Shown piece by piece: positions 49,522 to 57,602 of a stretch of DNA of 64,000 nt (positions are counted from its first letter, which is position 1; each line of letters begins with the position of its first letter). The position numbers and the translations under genes are program-made. The stretch is from Mediterraneibacter glycyrrhizinilyticus (GTDB lineage Bacteria > Bacillota > Clostridia > Lachnospirales > Lachnospiraceae): contig NZ_JADMSO010000002.1 of the NCBI RefSeq assembly GCF_015560805.1, forward strand, positions 62,001 through 126,000, given 5' to 3'. A model generated the notes under the pieces. The model was not told the origin of the DNA. It saw nothing but the letters and a program-made list of their open reading frames with translations, and ran no database searches.

Positions 49522-51097
49522 GCAGGAAGCTCCGGAATACAAGGGACGATTGAGGGAGATAACCGCTGTACTGCGGAAACATGGCATTACCCGGGGGGTT
49601 ACGCCGGAAAAGCTGCGGCTGATCTTGGAAGATCTGGGACCAACGTACATTAAGCTGGGACAGATCATGTCGATGCATTCGGATATTCTTCCGAAGCGGT
49701 ACTGCGAAGAACTTATGCGCCTGCGGTCTGAGGTGGCGCCGATGCCGTTTGTGGAAGTGGCGCGGGTTCTGGAAGACGCTTATGGAGTTTCATGGGATGT
49801 GATCTTTCAAAAGATCGAAGAGACACCTCTCGGAGCTGCTTCGATCGCACAGGTACACCGCGCGGTACTTCAGGACGGCAGTCAGGTTGTGATCAAGGTG
49901 CAGCGCAGGGGGATCTATGAGACGATGGCGAGAGATATCGCGCTGCTGAAAAAAGCAGTTCGACTTCTGCCGCCGGTCAGTTTAAAAGGCATGGTCGATC
50001 TGGACATGGTTCTGGATGAATTATGGAGTGTCACGCGGGAAGAGATGAATTTCCTGACGGAAGCTGCCAATATGGAAGAATTCCGAAAACAGAATGAAGA
50101 AGTTGTATTCGTTGGCGTCCCGAAACTGTATCAGGAATATACGACGACGCATGTGCTTGTCATGGAATATATTGACGGCATTGGGATTGACGACAAGGAA
50201 ACGCTACGTACGAACGGCTATGATCTTGATGAGATCGGAAGTAAACTGGCAGATAACTTTATCAGGCAAGTGATCGAGGATGGTTTTTTTCATGCGGATC
50301 CGCATCCGGGAAATCTTCGCGTACGGGACGGCAAGATCATCTGGATCGATATGGGGATGATGGGACGTCTGACGGAACGGGACAGGCAGCAGCTTGAAAT
50401 GGCAGTCCGCGGTGTGGCGGCAAAAGATATCAGCATGATCCAGGAAGCGGTGATGGCGCTTGGAGAATTTAAAGAACAGCCGGATCCGAGTATTTTATAT
50501 GAAAGCATCAGCGCGATGTTTGTCAAATATGGCACGATGGATATGGGGCAGATCGATGTGGCGGAAATTCTTATGGACATGATGGATGTGATGAAAGAAA
50601 ATAAGATCGTCATGCCGCACGGACTCACGATGCTGGCTCGTGGGCTGACGCATATGGAGGGCGTACTGGCAGATATTTCTCCGGAGATCAATATGGTGGA
50701 GATTGCGGCGGCAAGGATGAAAGATCGGATTTTTCGGACAGAAGACTGGAAAAAGACATTGAAAGGCGTCGGAAAGAGTCTGTACAGATCCATGTATAAG
50801 TCGATCGAACTTCCGTCGCTTCTGGCGGAATTGATGCAGGGGCATCTGAAAGGGCAGACAAAAGTAAATCTGGATCTGCATGCATCGGATGAACTGGAGC
50901 GTCTTTTACGCAGGCTGGTCCGCAATATCGTGATGGGGTTATGGGTCATGGCGCTTCTGATCAGTTCCAGTATTATCTGTACGACGGATATGCGCCCGAA
51001 GATCTGGGGGATTCCGGCGCTGGGAGCATTTGGATATCTGATCGCATTCGGAATTGTTGTGTATGTTTTTTTGAAACATATTTTTTCAAAAAAATGA
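49514..51097 (+). CDS. AarF/UbiB/ABC1-family atypical kinase
   Basis: Protein of 527 residues with UbiB hallmarks: YIKLGQIMS (KxGQ), PLGAASIAQVHRAVLQDG (Ala-rich loop), VLVMEYIDG, and HADPHPGNLRVRDGKIIWIDMGMMG (catalytic and metal Asp). Two C-terminal membrane helices follow (about 475-525). Family members bind or move isoprenoid lipids with ATPase activity. In an anaerobe that lacks ubiquinone genes the substrate is open. ATG 49514 is preferred over GTG 49508, with AGGAAG upstream. Confidence 0.88.
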   Translation: MSKQEAPEYKGRLREITAVLRKHGITRGVTPEKLRLILEDLGPTYIKLGQIMSMHSDILPKRYCEELMRLRSEVAPMPFVEVARVLEDAYGVSWDVIFQKIEETPLGAASIAQVHRAVLQDGSQVVIKVQRRGIYETMARDIALLKKAVRLLPPVSLKGMVDLDMVLDELWSVTREEMNFLTEAANMEEFRKQNEEVVFVGVPKLYQEYTTTHVLVMEYIDGIGIDDKETLRTNGYDLDEIGSKLADNFIRQVIEDGFFHADPHPGNLRVRDGKIIWIDMGMMGRLTERDRQQLEMAVRGVAAKDISMIQEAVMALGEFKEQPDPSILYESISAMFVKYGTMDMGQIDVAEILMDMMDVMKENKIVMPHGLTMLARGLTHMEGVLADISPEINMVEIAAARMKDRIFRTEDWKKTLKGVGKSLYRSMYKSIELPSLLAELMQGHLKGQTKVNLDLHASDELERLLRRLVRNIVMGLWVMALLISSSIICTTDMRPKIWGIPALGAFGYLIAFGIVVYVFLKHIFSKK

Positions 51098-51137
51098 CAG
51101 CAGGATGGGAAAAGAGCAGGAGAAAATAAGAAAAGTC

Positions 51138-51188
51138 GGTTTATAAGACAAGATAGTTTATAAGACAAGATGGTTTATATGACAAGAA
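51138..51188 (+). repeat. Three 17 bp tandem units before the BMP/ParB-like gene
   Basis: GGTTTATAAGACAAGAT, AGTTTATAAGACAAGAT and GGTTTATATGACAAGAA lie head to tail. The array runs directly into the Shine-Dalgarno site AAGGAGAGGG of the gene at 51199. Confidence 0.88.
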
Positions 51189-51198
51189 GGAGAGGGCA

Positions 51199-53115
51199 AT
51201 GTCAAAAGAAGATTACATCAAAGCGCAGCGAATGGGGAAGCGTGATTATCAGTTACGGATGATGAAAGGACTTCCTCCGACTTTAGAAGTTCTGGATGAC
51301 ATATTGCCGCCGAAAGGAAGTTATTCGGAAGTGCCGCTTGGATTGGTGCAGATTCCGATGGACTTGATCGTGGGAACGAAAACCGGCGGGCGAAGCAGTG
51401 CATTTGCGGGTAATTTTATGCCGATCTTAAAAGATAATACAGAATTTGCAATCAAATGGGCTCTGTTAAGCACAGCACATGTGACCGAGGGAATCCGGGA
51501 ACCGGTCAAGGCTTATGAATACATGAATAAATTTTACATTCTGGAGGGAAATAAGCGGGTCAGCGTTATGAAGTATTATGATGCCGTGTCGATTCCGGGA
51601 GAGGTGATCCGGATCATTCCTCCGAGAACGAAAGAAAAAGAAAACCGGATTTATTTTGAGTTTCTGGATTTTTATGAAGTTTCAAAAGTGAATTATATCT
51701 GGTTCAGCAATACGGGAAGTTTTGGGAAGCTCTTGACTGTGATGAAAAAAAAGCCGGATGAAGTATGGACGGAAGAAGAGCGGCTGCTGTTCAGCTCCGT
51801 ATACTCCCGTTTTCTGGGAGAATATACGGCGCGCGGCGGAAAAGAGCTGTCCATTACGCCGGGAGATGCATTTTTGTCGTTCGTGACACTGTATGGGTAT
51901 CAGGCGGTCTGTGATAAGACGATGAGTGAACTGAAAAATCTGGTGGCAAAAAGCTGGGAAGAATTTACCCTGTTGCAGAGTGGGAAAGAAATCGACCTGA
52001 AACTGGCTCCGACAGAAGAAAAAAAGACACTTTTAAGCAGAATCCTGTCGATGAGTTCCACGAAATTAAAAGCTGCGTTCATCTACGCCAAAACGCCGGG
52101 AACCTCTGCGTGGACGTATGCGCATGAGCTGGGACGTCTGCATCTGGAACAGACATTTCCGGATGAAGTCAGCACCGTCGTTTATGAAAATGTAACGCTT
52201 ACTAATATAGAAGTCTGCATGGAATCGGCGATTAAGTCGGGATGCAATCTTGTATTTACGACTTCTCCAGCGTTTGCGCAAGCGAGTCTGAAAGCGGCGA
52301 TCGCATATCCGGATGTCCGGATATTGAATTGCTCTTTGAATACTTCCCACCGTTATATCAGGACGTATTACGCGCGGATGCATGAGGCCAAATTTCTGAT
52401 GGGTGCGATCGCGGGTGCAATGGCGGAAAATAACAGGCTTTTGTATCTGGAGGATTATCCGATTTATGGTTCGGTTGCCAATATCAATGCATTTGCGCTT
52501 GGCGCAAAAATGATCAATCCGAGAGTAAAGGTATATTTGGAATGGACGTCCAGAAAAAGATTTGATCTTTATGAACTGATCCGAAATCTCAGACCGGATT
52601 GCATTTCCGGAAAAGATATGGTGATCCCGGAAGAGGCGACGAGGTCTTTCGGGATTTACAGACAGGAGGGGGATTACACGCAAAGCCTGGCAATGCCGCT
52701 TTGGCACTGGGGCAGATTCTATGAGCTTTTGATCCGTACGATCATGGACGGAACGTGGAAGAGCGATGATAAAGCGCCGGGTAAGAAAGCGATCAATTAC
52801 TGGTGGGGAATGTCGGCAGGAGTGATCGATGTCATTTGCTCAAAGAATATCCCGAATGAAACAAAACGTCTGGTAGACCTGCTCAAACAGTCGATCATAT
52901 CCGGGCAATTTGACGTGTTTTCCGGCGTGCTCTCTTCGCAGGACGGGATTGTACAGGACGACCCGGAACGAAGTCTGACGCCGGATGAAATTATAAAGAT
53001 GGACTGGCTTGCCGAGAATGTGATCGGAAGTATTCCGAAGACGGAGGAACTGAAAGAGCAGGCGAAGCCGGTAACGTTTCAGCAGGGAGTCAAAAAAGAG
53101 AAAGGGCAGATCTGA
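51199..53115 (+). CDS. Cytoplasmic BMP/PnrA-like protein with ParB-like N terminus
   Basis: Protein of 638 residues. An N-terminal module contains the ParB/sulfiredoxin-like stretch KFYILEGNKRVSVMKYYDA (about 109-127). The C-terminal half (about 285-570) is a periplasmic-binding fold of the basic membrane protein (BMP) type, with VFTTSPAFAQASLKAAIAYPDVRILNC and LMGAIAGAMAENNRLLYLED. There is no signal peptide or lipobox, so it stays in the cytoplasm, as does the B. subtilis BMP-domain protein Med. It may sense a nucleoside-like ligand. The metallophosphoesterase gene follows after three bases. Confidence 0.75.
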   Translation: MSKEDYIKAQRMGKRDYQLRMMKGLPPTLEVLDDILPPKGSYSEVPLGLVQIPMDLIVGTKTGGRSSAFAGNFMPILKDNTEFAIKWALLSTAHVTEGIREPVKAYEYMNKFYILEGNKRVSVMKYYDAVSIPGEVIRIIPPRTKEKENRIYFEFLDFYEVSKVNYIWFSNTGSFGKLLTVMKKKPDEVWTEEERLLFSSVYSRFLGEYTARGGKELSITPGDAFLSFVTLYGYQAVCDKTMSELKNLVAKSWEEFTLLQSGKEIDLKLAPTEEKKTLLSRILSMSSTKLKAAFIYAKTPGTSAWTYAHELGRLHLEQTFPDEVSTVVYENVTLTNIEVCMESAIKSGCNLVFTTSPAFAQASLKAAIAYPDVRILNCSLNTSHRYIRTYYARMHEAKFLMGAIAGAMAENNRLLYLEDYPIYGSVANINAFALGAKMINPRVKVYLEWTSRKRFDLYELIRNLRPDCISGKDMVIPEEATRSFGIYRQEGDYTQSLAMPLWHWGRFYELLIRTIMDGTWKSDDKAPGKKAINYWWGMSAGVIDVICSKNIPNETKRLVDLLKQSIISGQFDVFSGVLSSQDGIVQDDPERSLTPDEIIKMDWLAENVIGSIPKTEELKEQAKPVTFQQGVKKEKGQI

Positions 53116-53118
53116 AGT

Positions 53119-53739
53119 ATGAAAATCATGGTGATAGCAGATGAAGAATCGAAATATCTGTGGAATCATTTTGACAAAAGTAAGCTGGATGGAGCGGATC
53201 TGATCATTTCCTGCGGAGATCTGGATCCGCGATACTTGTCGTTTCTCGTGACGCTTTCGGCGGTTCCGGTACTTTATGTGCATGGAAATCACGATGGAAA
53301 ATACGAACAGATCCCGCCGGAGGGATGTACCTGTATCGAAGATGAGATTTATGAATACGAGGGGATCCGGATCCTGGGGCTCGGCGGATCGATGCGTTAT
53401 ACAGGCGGGGCGCATCAGTATACGGAAAAAGAGATGCAGAAGCGGGTGAGGAAGCTTCGGTGGAAACTATGGAGAAAGAAAGGATTTGATATTCTGGTCA
53501 CGCATGCACCCGCATATCAGCTGAACGACGGCCGGGACTTGCCGCATCAGGGATTCAAAGTGTTTCGGGATCTGATGGAAAAATACAGACCGCGTTTTTT
53601 TCTTCACGGTCATGTCCATATGAATTATGGGCGAAACCAGAAACGGTATGACAGATATCAAGATACCCATGTGATCAACGGATTTGAACGCTATGTGTTT
53701 GAATTCGGAGAAGTGTCAAATGAAAGGAGAAAAAAGTAA
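53119..53739 (+). CDS. Metallophosphoesterase (calcineurin-like)
   Basis: Protein of 206 residues with the phosphoesterase motifs ISCGDLDPRYLSFL, VHGNHDGKY, LVTHAPAYQ and FLHGHVHMNYG. The usual first motif D-x-H reads DEE (IADEESKYL), so one metal ligand differs. Substrate unknown. It starts three bases after the BMP/ParB-like gene and ends one base before the aldo/keto reductase start, forming a tight group. Confidence 0.85.
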   Translation: MKIMVIADEESKYLWNHFDKSKLDGADLIISCGDLDPRYLSFLVTLSAVPVLYVHGNHDGKYEQIPPEGCTCIEDEIYEYEGIRILGLGGSMRYTGGAHQYTEKEMQKRVRKLRWKLWRKKGFDILVTHAPAYQLNDGRDLPHQGFKVFRDLMEKYRPRFFLHGHVHMNYGRNQKRYDRYQDTHVINGFERYVFEFGEVSNERRKK

Positions 53740-53740
53740 G

Positions 53741-54730
53741 ATGTATATTGCAGATGAAAAACGATATGAGACAATGAAATTCCGTGCCAGCGGAAAAAGT
53801 GGTCTGAAGCTTCCGGAAGTTGTACTGGGACTGTGGCATAATTTTGGAGACACCGCTTCTTTTGAGAGGATGAGGGAACTCTGTTTTACCGCATTTGACA
53901 ATGGGATCACGCATTTTGATCTGGCGAATAACTACGGACCGGAACCGGGAAGCGCAGAGAAAAATTTCGGGCGGATCTTAAAAGAAGACCTGATGCCGTA
54001 TCGGGATGAACTGATCATCAGCACAAAAGCGGGATATGATATGTGGCTGGGACCATACGGCAACTGGGGAAGCAGAAAATATCTGCTGGCAAGTCTGGAT
54101 CAGAGCCTGAAACGGATGGGGCTGGATTATGTGGATATTTTCTATCATCACCGGATGGATCCGGAAACGCCGTTGGAGGAGACAATGGGCGCGCTCGATC
54201 AGGCGGTAAAAAGCGGAAAGGCGTTGTACGCAGGGCTTTCCAATTATGATGGCGCGACGATGAAAAAAGCATGCGCGATCTTAAGAGAACTTCATTGTCC
54301 GTTTGTGATCAATCAGAACCGTTATTCTATTTTTGACCGCACGATCGAAAAGAACGGGCTGAAAGCTGCCGCAAAAGAAGAGGGGGTCGGAATCATCACA
54401 TTTAGTCCTTTGGAACAGGGGATATTGACGGATCGTTATCTGAACGGGATTCCGGAGGACAGCAGGGTGAAGACGGATGGAAGATTCTTAAATAAGGAAC
54501 GGCTGACATCCGATAAGATCGAAAAGGCGCGTGCACTGAATGAGTTGGCAAAAGAGCGTGGCGAGAGTCTTGCGAGAATGGCGCTGAAATGGGTCAGAAA
54601 AGACGATGCGGTGACAAGCGTTCTGATCGGGGCGTCCAGACCGGAACAGATACTGGATAATATCAAAATGATAAACAGTCCGGATTTTACAGAAGAAGAG
54701 CTTCAAAAAATCGATGAGATCGTGTTATAA
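53741..54730 (+). CDS. Aldo/keto reductase (YghZ/glyceraldehyde-3-phosphate reductase-like)
   Basis: NADPH-dependent reductase of 329 residues with a TIM-barrel fold. Active-site residues visible are Asp and Tyr in HFDLANNYGPEPGSAE, Lys in IISTKAGYDMW and His in DIFYHHRMDPETPLEETM. The cofactor region SVLIGASRPEQILDN is near the C terminus. The early GPEPGSAEKNFGRIL is typical of the YghZ branch that reduces aldehydes such as methylglyoxal. AAAGGAG lies 11 bases before ATG 53741; the frame to 53684 overlaps the previous gene. Confidence 0.9.
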   Translation: MYIADEKRYETMKFRASGKSGLKLPEVVLGLWHNFGDTASFERMRELCFTAFDNGITHFDLANNYGPEPGSAEKNFGRILKEDLMPYRDELIISTKAGYDMWLGPYGNWGSRKYLLASLDQSLKRMGLDYVDIFYHHRMDPETPLEETMGALDQAVKSGKALYAGLSNYDGATMKKACAILRELHCPFVINQNRYSIFDRTIEKNGLKAAAKEEGVGIITFSPLEQGILTDRYLNGIPEDSRVKTDGRFLNKERLTSDKIEKARALNELAKERGESLARMALKWVRKDDAVTSVLIGASRPEQILDNIKMINSPDFTEEELQKIDEIVL

Positions 54731-54731
54731 T
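54702..54731 (+). promoter_or_regulatory. Possible promoter for the PAP2 gene
   Basis: TTCAAA (54702-54707) and a perfect TATAAT (54726-54731) are 18 bp apart, overlapping the end of the reductase gene, 43 bases before the PAP2 start. The -35 element is weak, so this is tentative. Confidence 0.3.
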
Positions 54732-54773
54732 GGAATGGATTTTGAACAGATAACGCATGGAGGATGACACAAT

Positions 54774-55343
54774 ATGGATTTTTTGACGCAGCTGGATCAT
54801 AATTTTATCGACGTCAATGTACTTTTCTTCATTCAGGAATATCTTCGGTTTGAATGGATGACGCCGATCTGGAAATTTATCACTTGGCTTGGCGATGCGG
54901 GATGGTTTTGGATCGCATTGTCTGTGATCCTGCTGATTCCGAAAAGAACGAGAAAGATCGGTGCGGCGGCGTTGATCTCCCTTTTGATCGGTGCGCTGAT
55001 CACCAATGTAGCGTTGAAAAATCTGGTTGCCCGGACCAGGCCGTATGAGGTGATCGACGGATTGATCTTACTGGTAGATCCTCAGCATGATTTTTCATTT
55101 CCATCCGGACATTCCTGCGCATCATTCGCAGCGGCGATGGTATACTATAAAATGTTTCCGAAGAAATATGGTGTACCCGCCGTGATCCTGGCAACGCTCA
55201 TCGCGCTGTCGAGATTATATGTGGGAGTCCACTATCCGTCGGATGTAGCCGCAGGAATCTTGATCGGTATTCTTGCAGCATGGATCGCATGCCGGATCGT
55301 GGGAGAGAAAAAAGATGTGAAAAAGAAGTCTGAAGAAAGTTGA
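54774..55343 (+). CDS. PAP2-family phosphatase (undecaprenyl pyrophosphate phosphatase-like)
   Basis: Membrane phosphatase of 189 residues with five to six helices. All three PAP2 motifs are present: KNLVARTRPYE, PSGHS and SRLYVGVHYPSDV. BcrC-type members recycle undecaprenyl pyrophosphate for wall synthesis and confer bacitracin tolerance, which would fit the Bce-type module and dgkA in this window. Other lipid phosphates are possible. GGAGG lies upstream of ATG 54774 and a strong terminator follows. Confidence 0.88.
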   Translation: MDFLTQLDHNFIDVNVLFFIQEYLRFEWMTPIWKFITWLGDAGWFWIALSVILLIPKRTRKIGAAALISLLIGALITNVALKNLVARTRPYEVIDGLILLVDPQHDFSFPSGHSCASFAAAMVYYKMFPKKYGVPAVILATLIALSRLYVGVHYPSDVAAGILIGILAAWIACRIVGEKKDVKKKSEES

Positions 55344-55347
55344 AAGA

Positions 55348-55395
55348 GAGGGCATCCGTCCTGTGATTTGTTTCAATCACAGGACGGATGCCCTC
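55348..55395. terminator. Strong bidirectional terminator (21 bp perfect stem)
   Basis: GAGGGCATCCGTCCTGTGATT (55348-55368) pairs fully with 55375-55395 around TGTTTC. It lies between the convergent PAP2 gene (+) and the flavin oxidoreductase gene (-). Confidence 0.9.
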
Positions 55396-55417
55396 GGCTT
55401 GTAGTATGGTAATAAAT

Positions 55418-57442
55418 TTAAAGGATTTCCATCGCGGCTGTCCATCCCTCTCGTATGGCATCGCCGATCTGTCTTGCTTTTACACAGTCTCCGATTTCCC
55501 AGAATGGAACGGAGATTGCTTTTTTCAGATCAGAGGTATCGTTTGCTTTTCGTCCCATTGCATTTACGACACTGTCCGCATGCAGGGTGATTTCCTGCCC
55601 GTTCTGAACGGCGGTGACAAAATCTTTTCCGACTTTGGTCACTGTTGCATTGACCTCATACTTTCCGCCGTTTTTGTCAATAAAATCATGAACGGCAGTT
55701 CTGTAAAGCCCGGTTGTTTCCGGCATCAGACATTCCTGCATTTCTATGATGGTTGTATGGATTCCGTGGGCGATATAATCGGCTGCAGCTTCACATCCGA
55801 CCAGTCCGCCTCCAAGAACGATGGTGCTTTTGCCCAGATGTTCAAAGTCATTTTTATAAACATCCATGGCAGTGAAAGCCTGATCGATCCCCTCGATCGG
55901 CAGGATCAGATCGTCAGAACCTGTGGCAAGGATCACTGCTTCCGGTTGAATCGTTTGGATCAGTTCCGCGCGAACCTCACAGTCCAGACGGATTTCGATG
56001 GGGCGTTTGCTTACTTCACGAATCAACAGATCTTTGAAGTTTCGGATATCAATTTTATGATCTGTGTGATCGGTAAAATTGAGAAGACCGCCTAAGGTAT
56101 GTGATTTTTCACAGAGAATGACCTGATGACCTCTGTCAGACGCTGTAATAGCCGCCTGCATACCGCCGCATCCTCCTCCTACGATCAGAACTTTGCGGCT
56201 TGCGTTTGGCTGCGGCATGAGTTCCGGTAAAATTTTATGGTGAGATGCAGGCCATACGTCATATGGGTTGATGGTGCAGGAGTCGAGCGGAGGGAACTTC
56301 ACCGTCCATTTTTCGGTTTCGTGTTCGCCCGATGGACCCGGATAACAGCGTCCGCATCTTAAACAACGCCGGATTTCGTCGGCACGTCCCTCCATCGCCT
56401 TGTTTGGGAATTCCGGATCGGCAAAAAACTGCCGTCCCATGGATACCATATCGACTTTGCCGGAGGCGATCGCCTGTTCTGCCATTTCAGGAGAATTAAT
56501 ACCTCCCACGACAGCGACCGGAACGGAGACATTCTGTTTGATAACGGCAGCGTTATCAATGTTTGCACCATGAGGAGCGTAAGTGGTTGTAAATTCCCAG
56601 CTTCTCGAGGAACTGAGATAATGACCGCAGGATACGTGGATCAAGTCGATATAAGGCTCACATAATTGACAATATTTTACTGCGTCGTCAAGATTCAGTC
56701 TTCCAGGCAGATGTTCATCACTGCTGACACGGATTTCGATCAGGAAATCAGGTCCCATGGCTTTGCGGATCGCTTGAAGCAGTTCGACGGTAAAACGGGC
56801 GCGGTTTTCAAAGGACCCGCCATAGGAATCCGTACGCTTATTATACATCGGAGAGAGAAATTGTGCGGGAAGCCATCCGTGTCCGCAATGGATCATGATC
56901 CCTTCCCATCCGGCATCTTTAAACCACTGGCAGGCAGTAATATGTTCTTGTATATGCTCCCGGATTTCTTTCTCAGTGAAAGCATCTACATGTGTGATTC
57001 CATCGTCAAGATCTTTTTCGGAGGGACCTTTCGGATTGATCCCGTCACCGATATATGTTTTGATCTCACCGGTTGAAAGCAGTTCTCCGATTGGAAGAGC
57101 GCCGTAACTTTTGATCATTTCGGCAGTTTGCTTAGTGATATTAAATATTTCATCCTCCCGTGATGTGAAATCAATATCGGGTTCAAATGGAAAGCGTTTG
57201 CAGTAAGTGTGATTTGGACTTAATTCACCAAGGACCACGCTGCCGGCGCCGCCGCGGGCTTTTGCTTCAAGCATATAATAAGCGCGTTTGGGCATTGGTG
57301 GATAATATCCGAAAGCGTCTGCTTCGATATAGTGTTCAAATGCAAATAGGGCGGGAGCCGCCTCAATGCGGTTTTTGATCGTTTTGCTTCCGACTTTGAT
57401 CGGAGAGAATAAATGTGGAAAATATGGATTTTGCTCTGACAT
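55418..57442 (-). CDS. Old-yellow-enzyme type NADH:flavin oxidoreductase (2,4-dienoyl-CoA reductase/BaiCD-like)
   Basis: Protein of 674 residues with three parts. An FMN TIM barrel (about 1-370) has HCGHGWLPAQFLSPMYNKRTDSYGGSFENR. A 4Fe-4S region reads CLRCGRCYPG, with a fourth Cys in LDSCTINP. An FAD/NADH domain pair has VLIVGGGCGGMQAA and IVLGGGLVGCEAA. Such enzymes reduce C=C bonds of enoates, bile acids or diet-derived compounds. The substrate is unknown. The Cys spacing (C-x2-C-x2-C-x22-C) differs from the usual C-x2-C-x3-C-x11-C. It is divergent from a PucR-type regulator that probably controls it. Confidence 0.88.
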   Translation of the reverse strand: MSEQNPYFPHLFSPIKVGSKTIKNRIEAAPALFAFEHYIEADAFGYYPPMPKRAYYMLEAKARGGAGSVVLGELSPNHTYCKRFPFEPDIDFTSREDEIFNITKQTAEMIKSYGALPIGELLSTGEIKTYIGDGINPKGPSEKDLDDGITHVDAFTEKEIREHIQEHITACQWFKDAGWEGIMIHCGHGWLPAQFLSPMYNKRTDSYGGSFENRARFTVELLQAIRKAMGPDFLIEIRVSSDEHLPGRLNLDDAVKYCQLCEPYIDLIHVSCGHYLSSSRSWEFTTTYAPHGANIDNAAVIKQNVSVPVAVVGGINSPEMAEQAIASGKVDMVSMGRQFFADPEFPNKAMEGRADEIRRCLRCGRCYPGPSGEHETEKWTVKFPPLDSCTINPYDVWPASHHKILPELMPQPNASRKVLIVGGGCGGMQAAITASDRGHQVILCEKSHTLGGLLNFTDHTDHKIDIRNFKDLLIREVSKRPIEIRLDCEVRAELIQTIQPEAVILATGSDDLILPIEGIDQAFTAMDVYKNDFEHLGKSTIVLGGGLVGCEAAADYIAHGIHTTIIEMQECLMPETTGLYRTAVHDFIDKNGGKYEVNATVTKVGKDFVTAVQNGQEITLHADSVVNAMGRKANDTSDLKKAISVPFWEIGDCVKARQIGDAIREGWTAAMEIL

Positions 57443-57462
57443 GGAAGATCTCCTTTCTTTAA

Positions 57463-57474
57463 AGACTATTGTCT
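57463..57474. promoter_or_regulatory. AGAC-N4-GTCT palindrome, copy 1 (near oxidoreductase)
   Basis: AGACTATTGTCT lies 21 bases upstream of the oxidoreductase start. The same AGAC-N4-GTCT pattern recurs at 57574-57585 beside the regulator gene. Both are flanked by TAAA/TTTA-like bases. They are candidate sites for the PucR-type regulator. Confidence 0.5.
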
Positions 57475-57573
57475 AAATCATAATGACTGTTGTATGATGG
57501 GAGTATAGCAAAAAAACAAAGAAGAAACATCAGATAAAGGATGGAATAAAGAGAAAAAGCAGAAGAACTATTT

Positions 57574-57585
57574 AGACTTTAGTCT
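57574..57585. promoter_or_regulatory. AGAC-N4-GTCT palindrome, copy 2 (near regulator gene)
   Basis: AGACTTTAGTCT lies 18 bases upstream of the regulator start and matches copy 1 in both arms. This would allow the regulator to control itself as well as the divergent reductase. Confidence 0.5.
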
Positions 57586-57602
57586 GAAAGGAAAGCGGAA
57601 TT

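Noticed and set aside
55388-56095. 235-codon open frame antisense to the flavin oxidoreductase
   Set aside because: It starts inside the terminator stem and has no family features.
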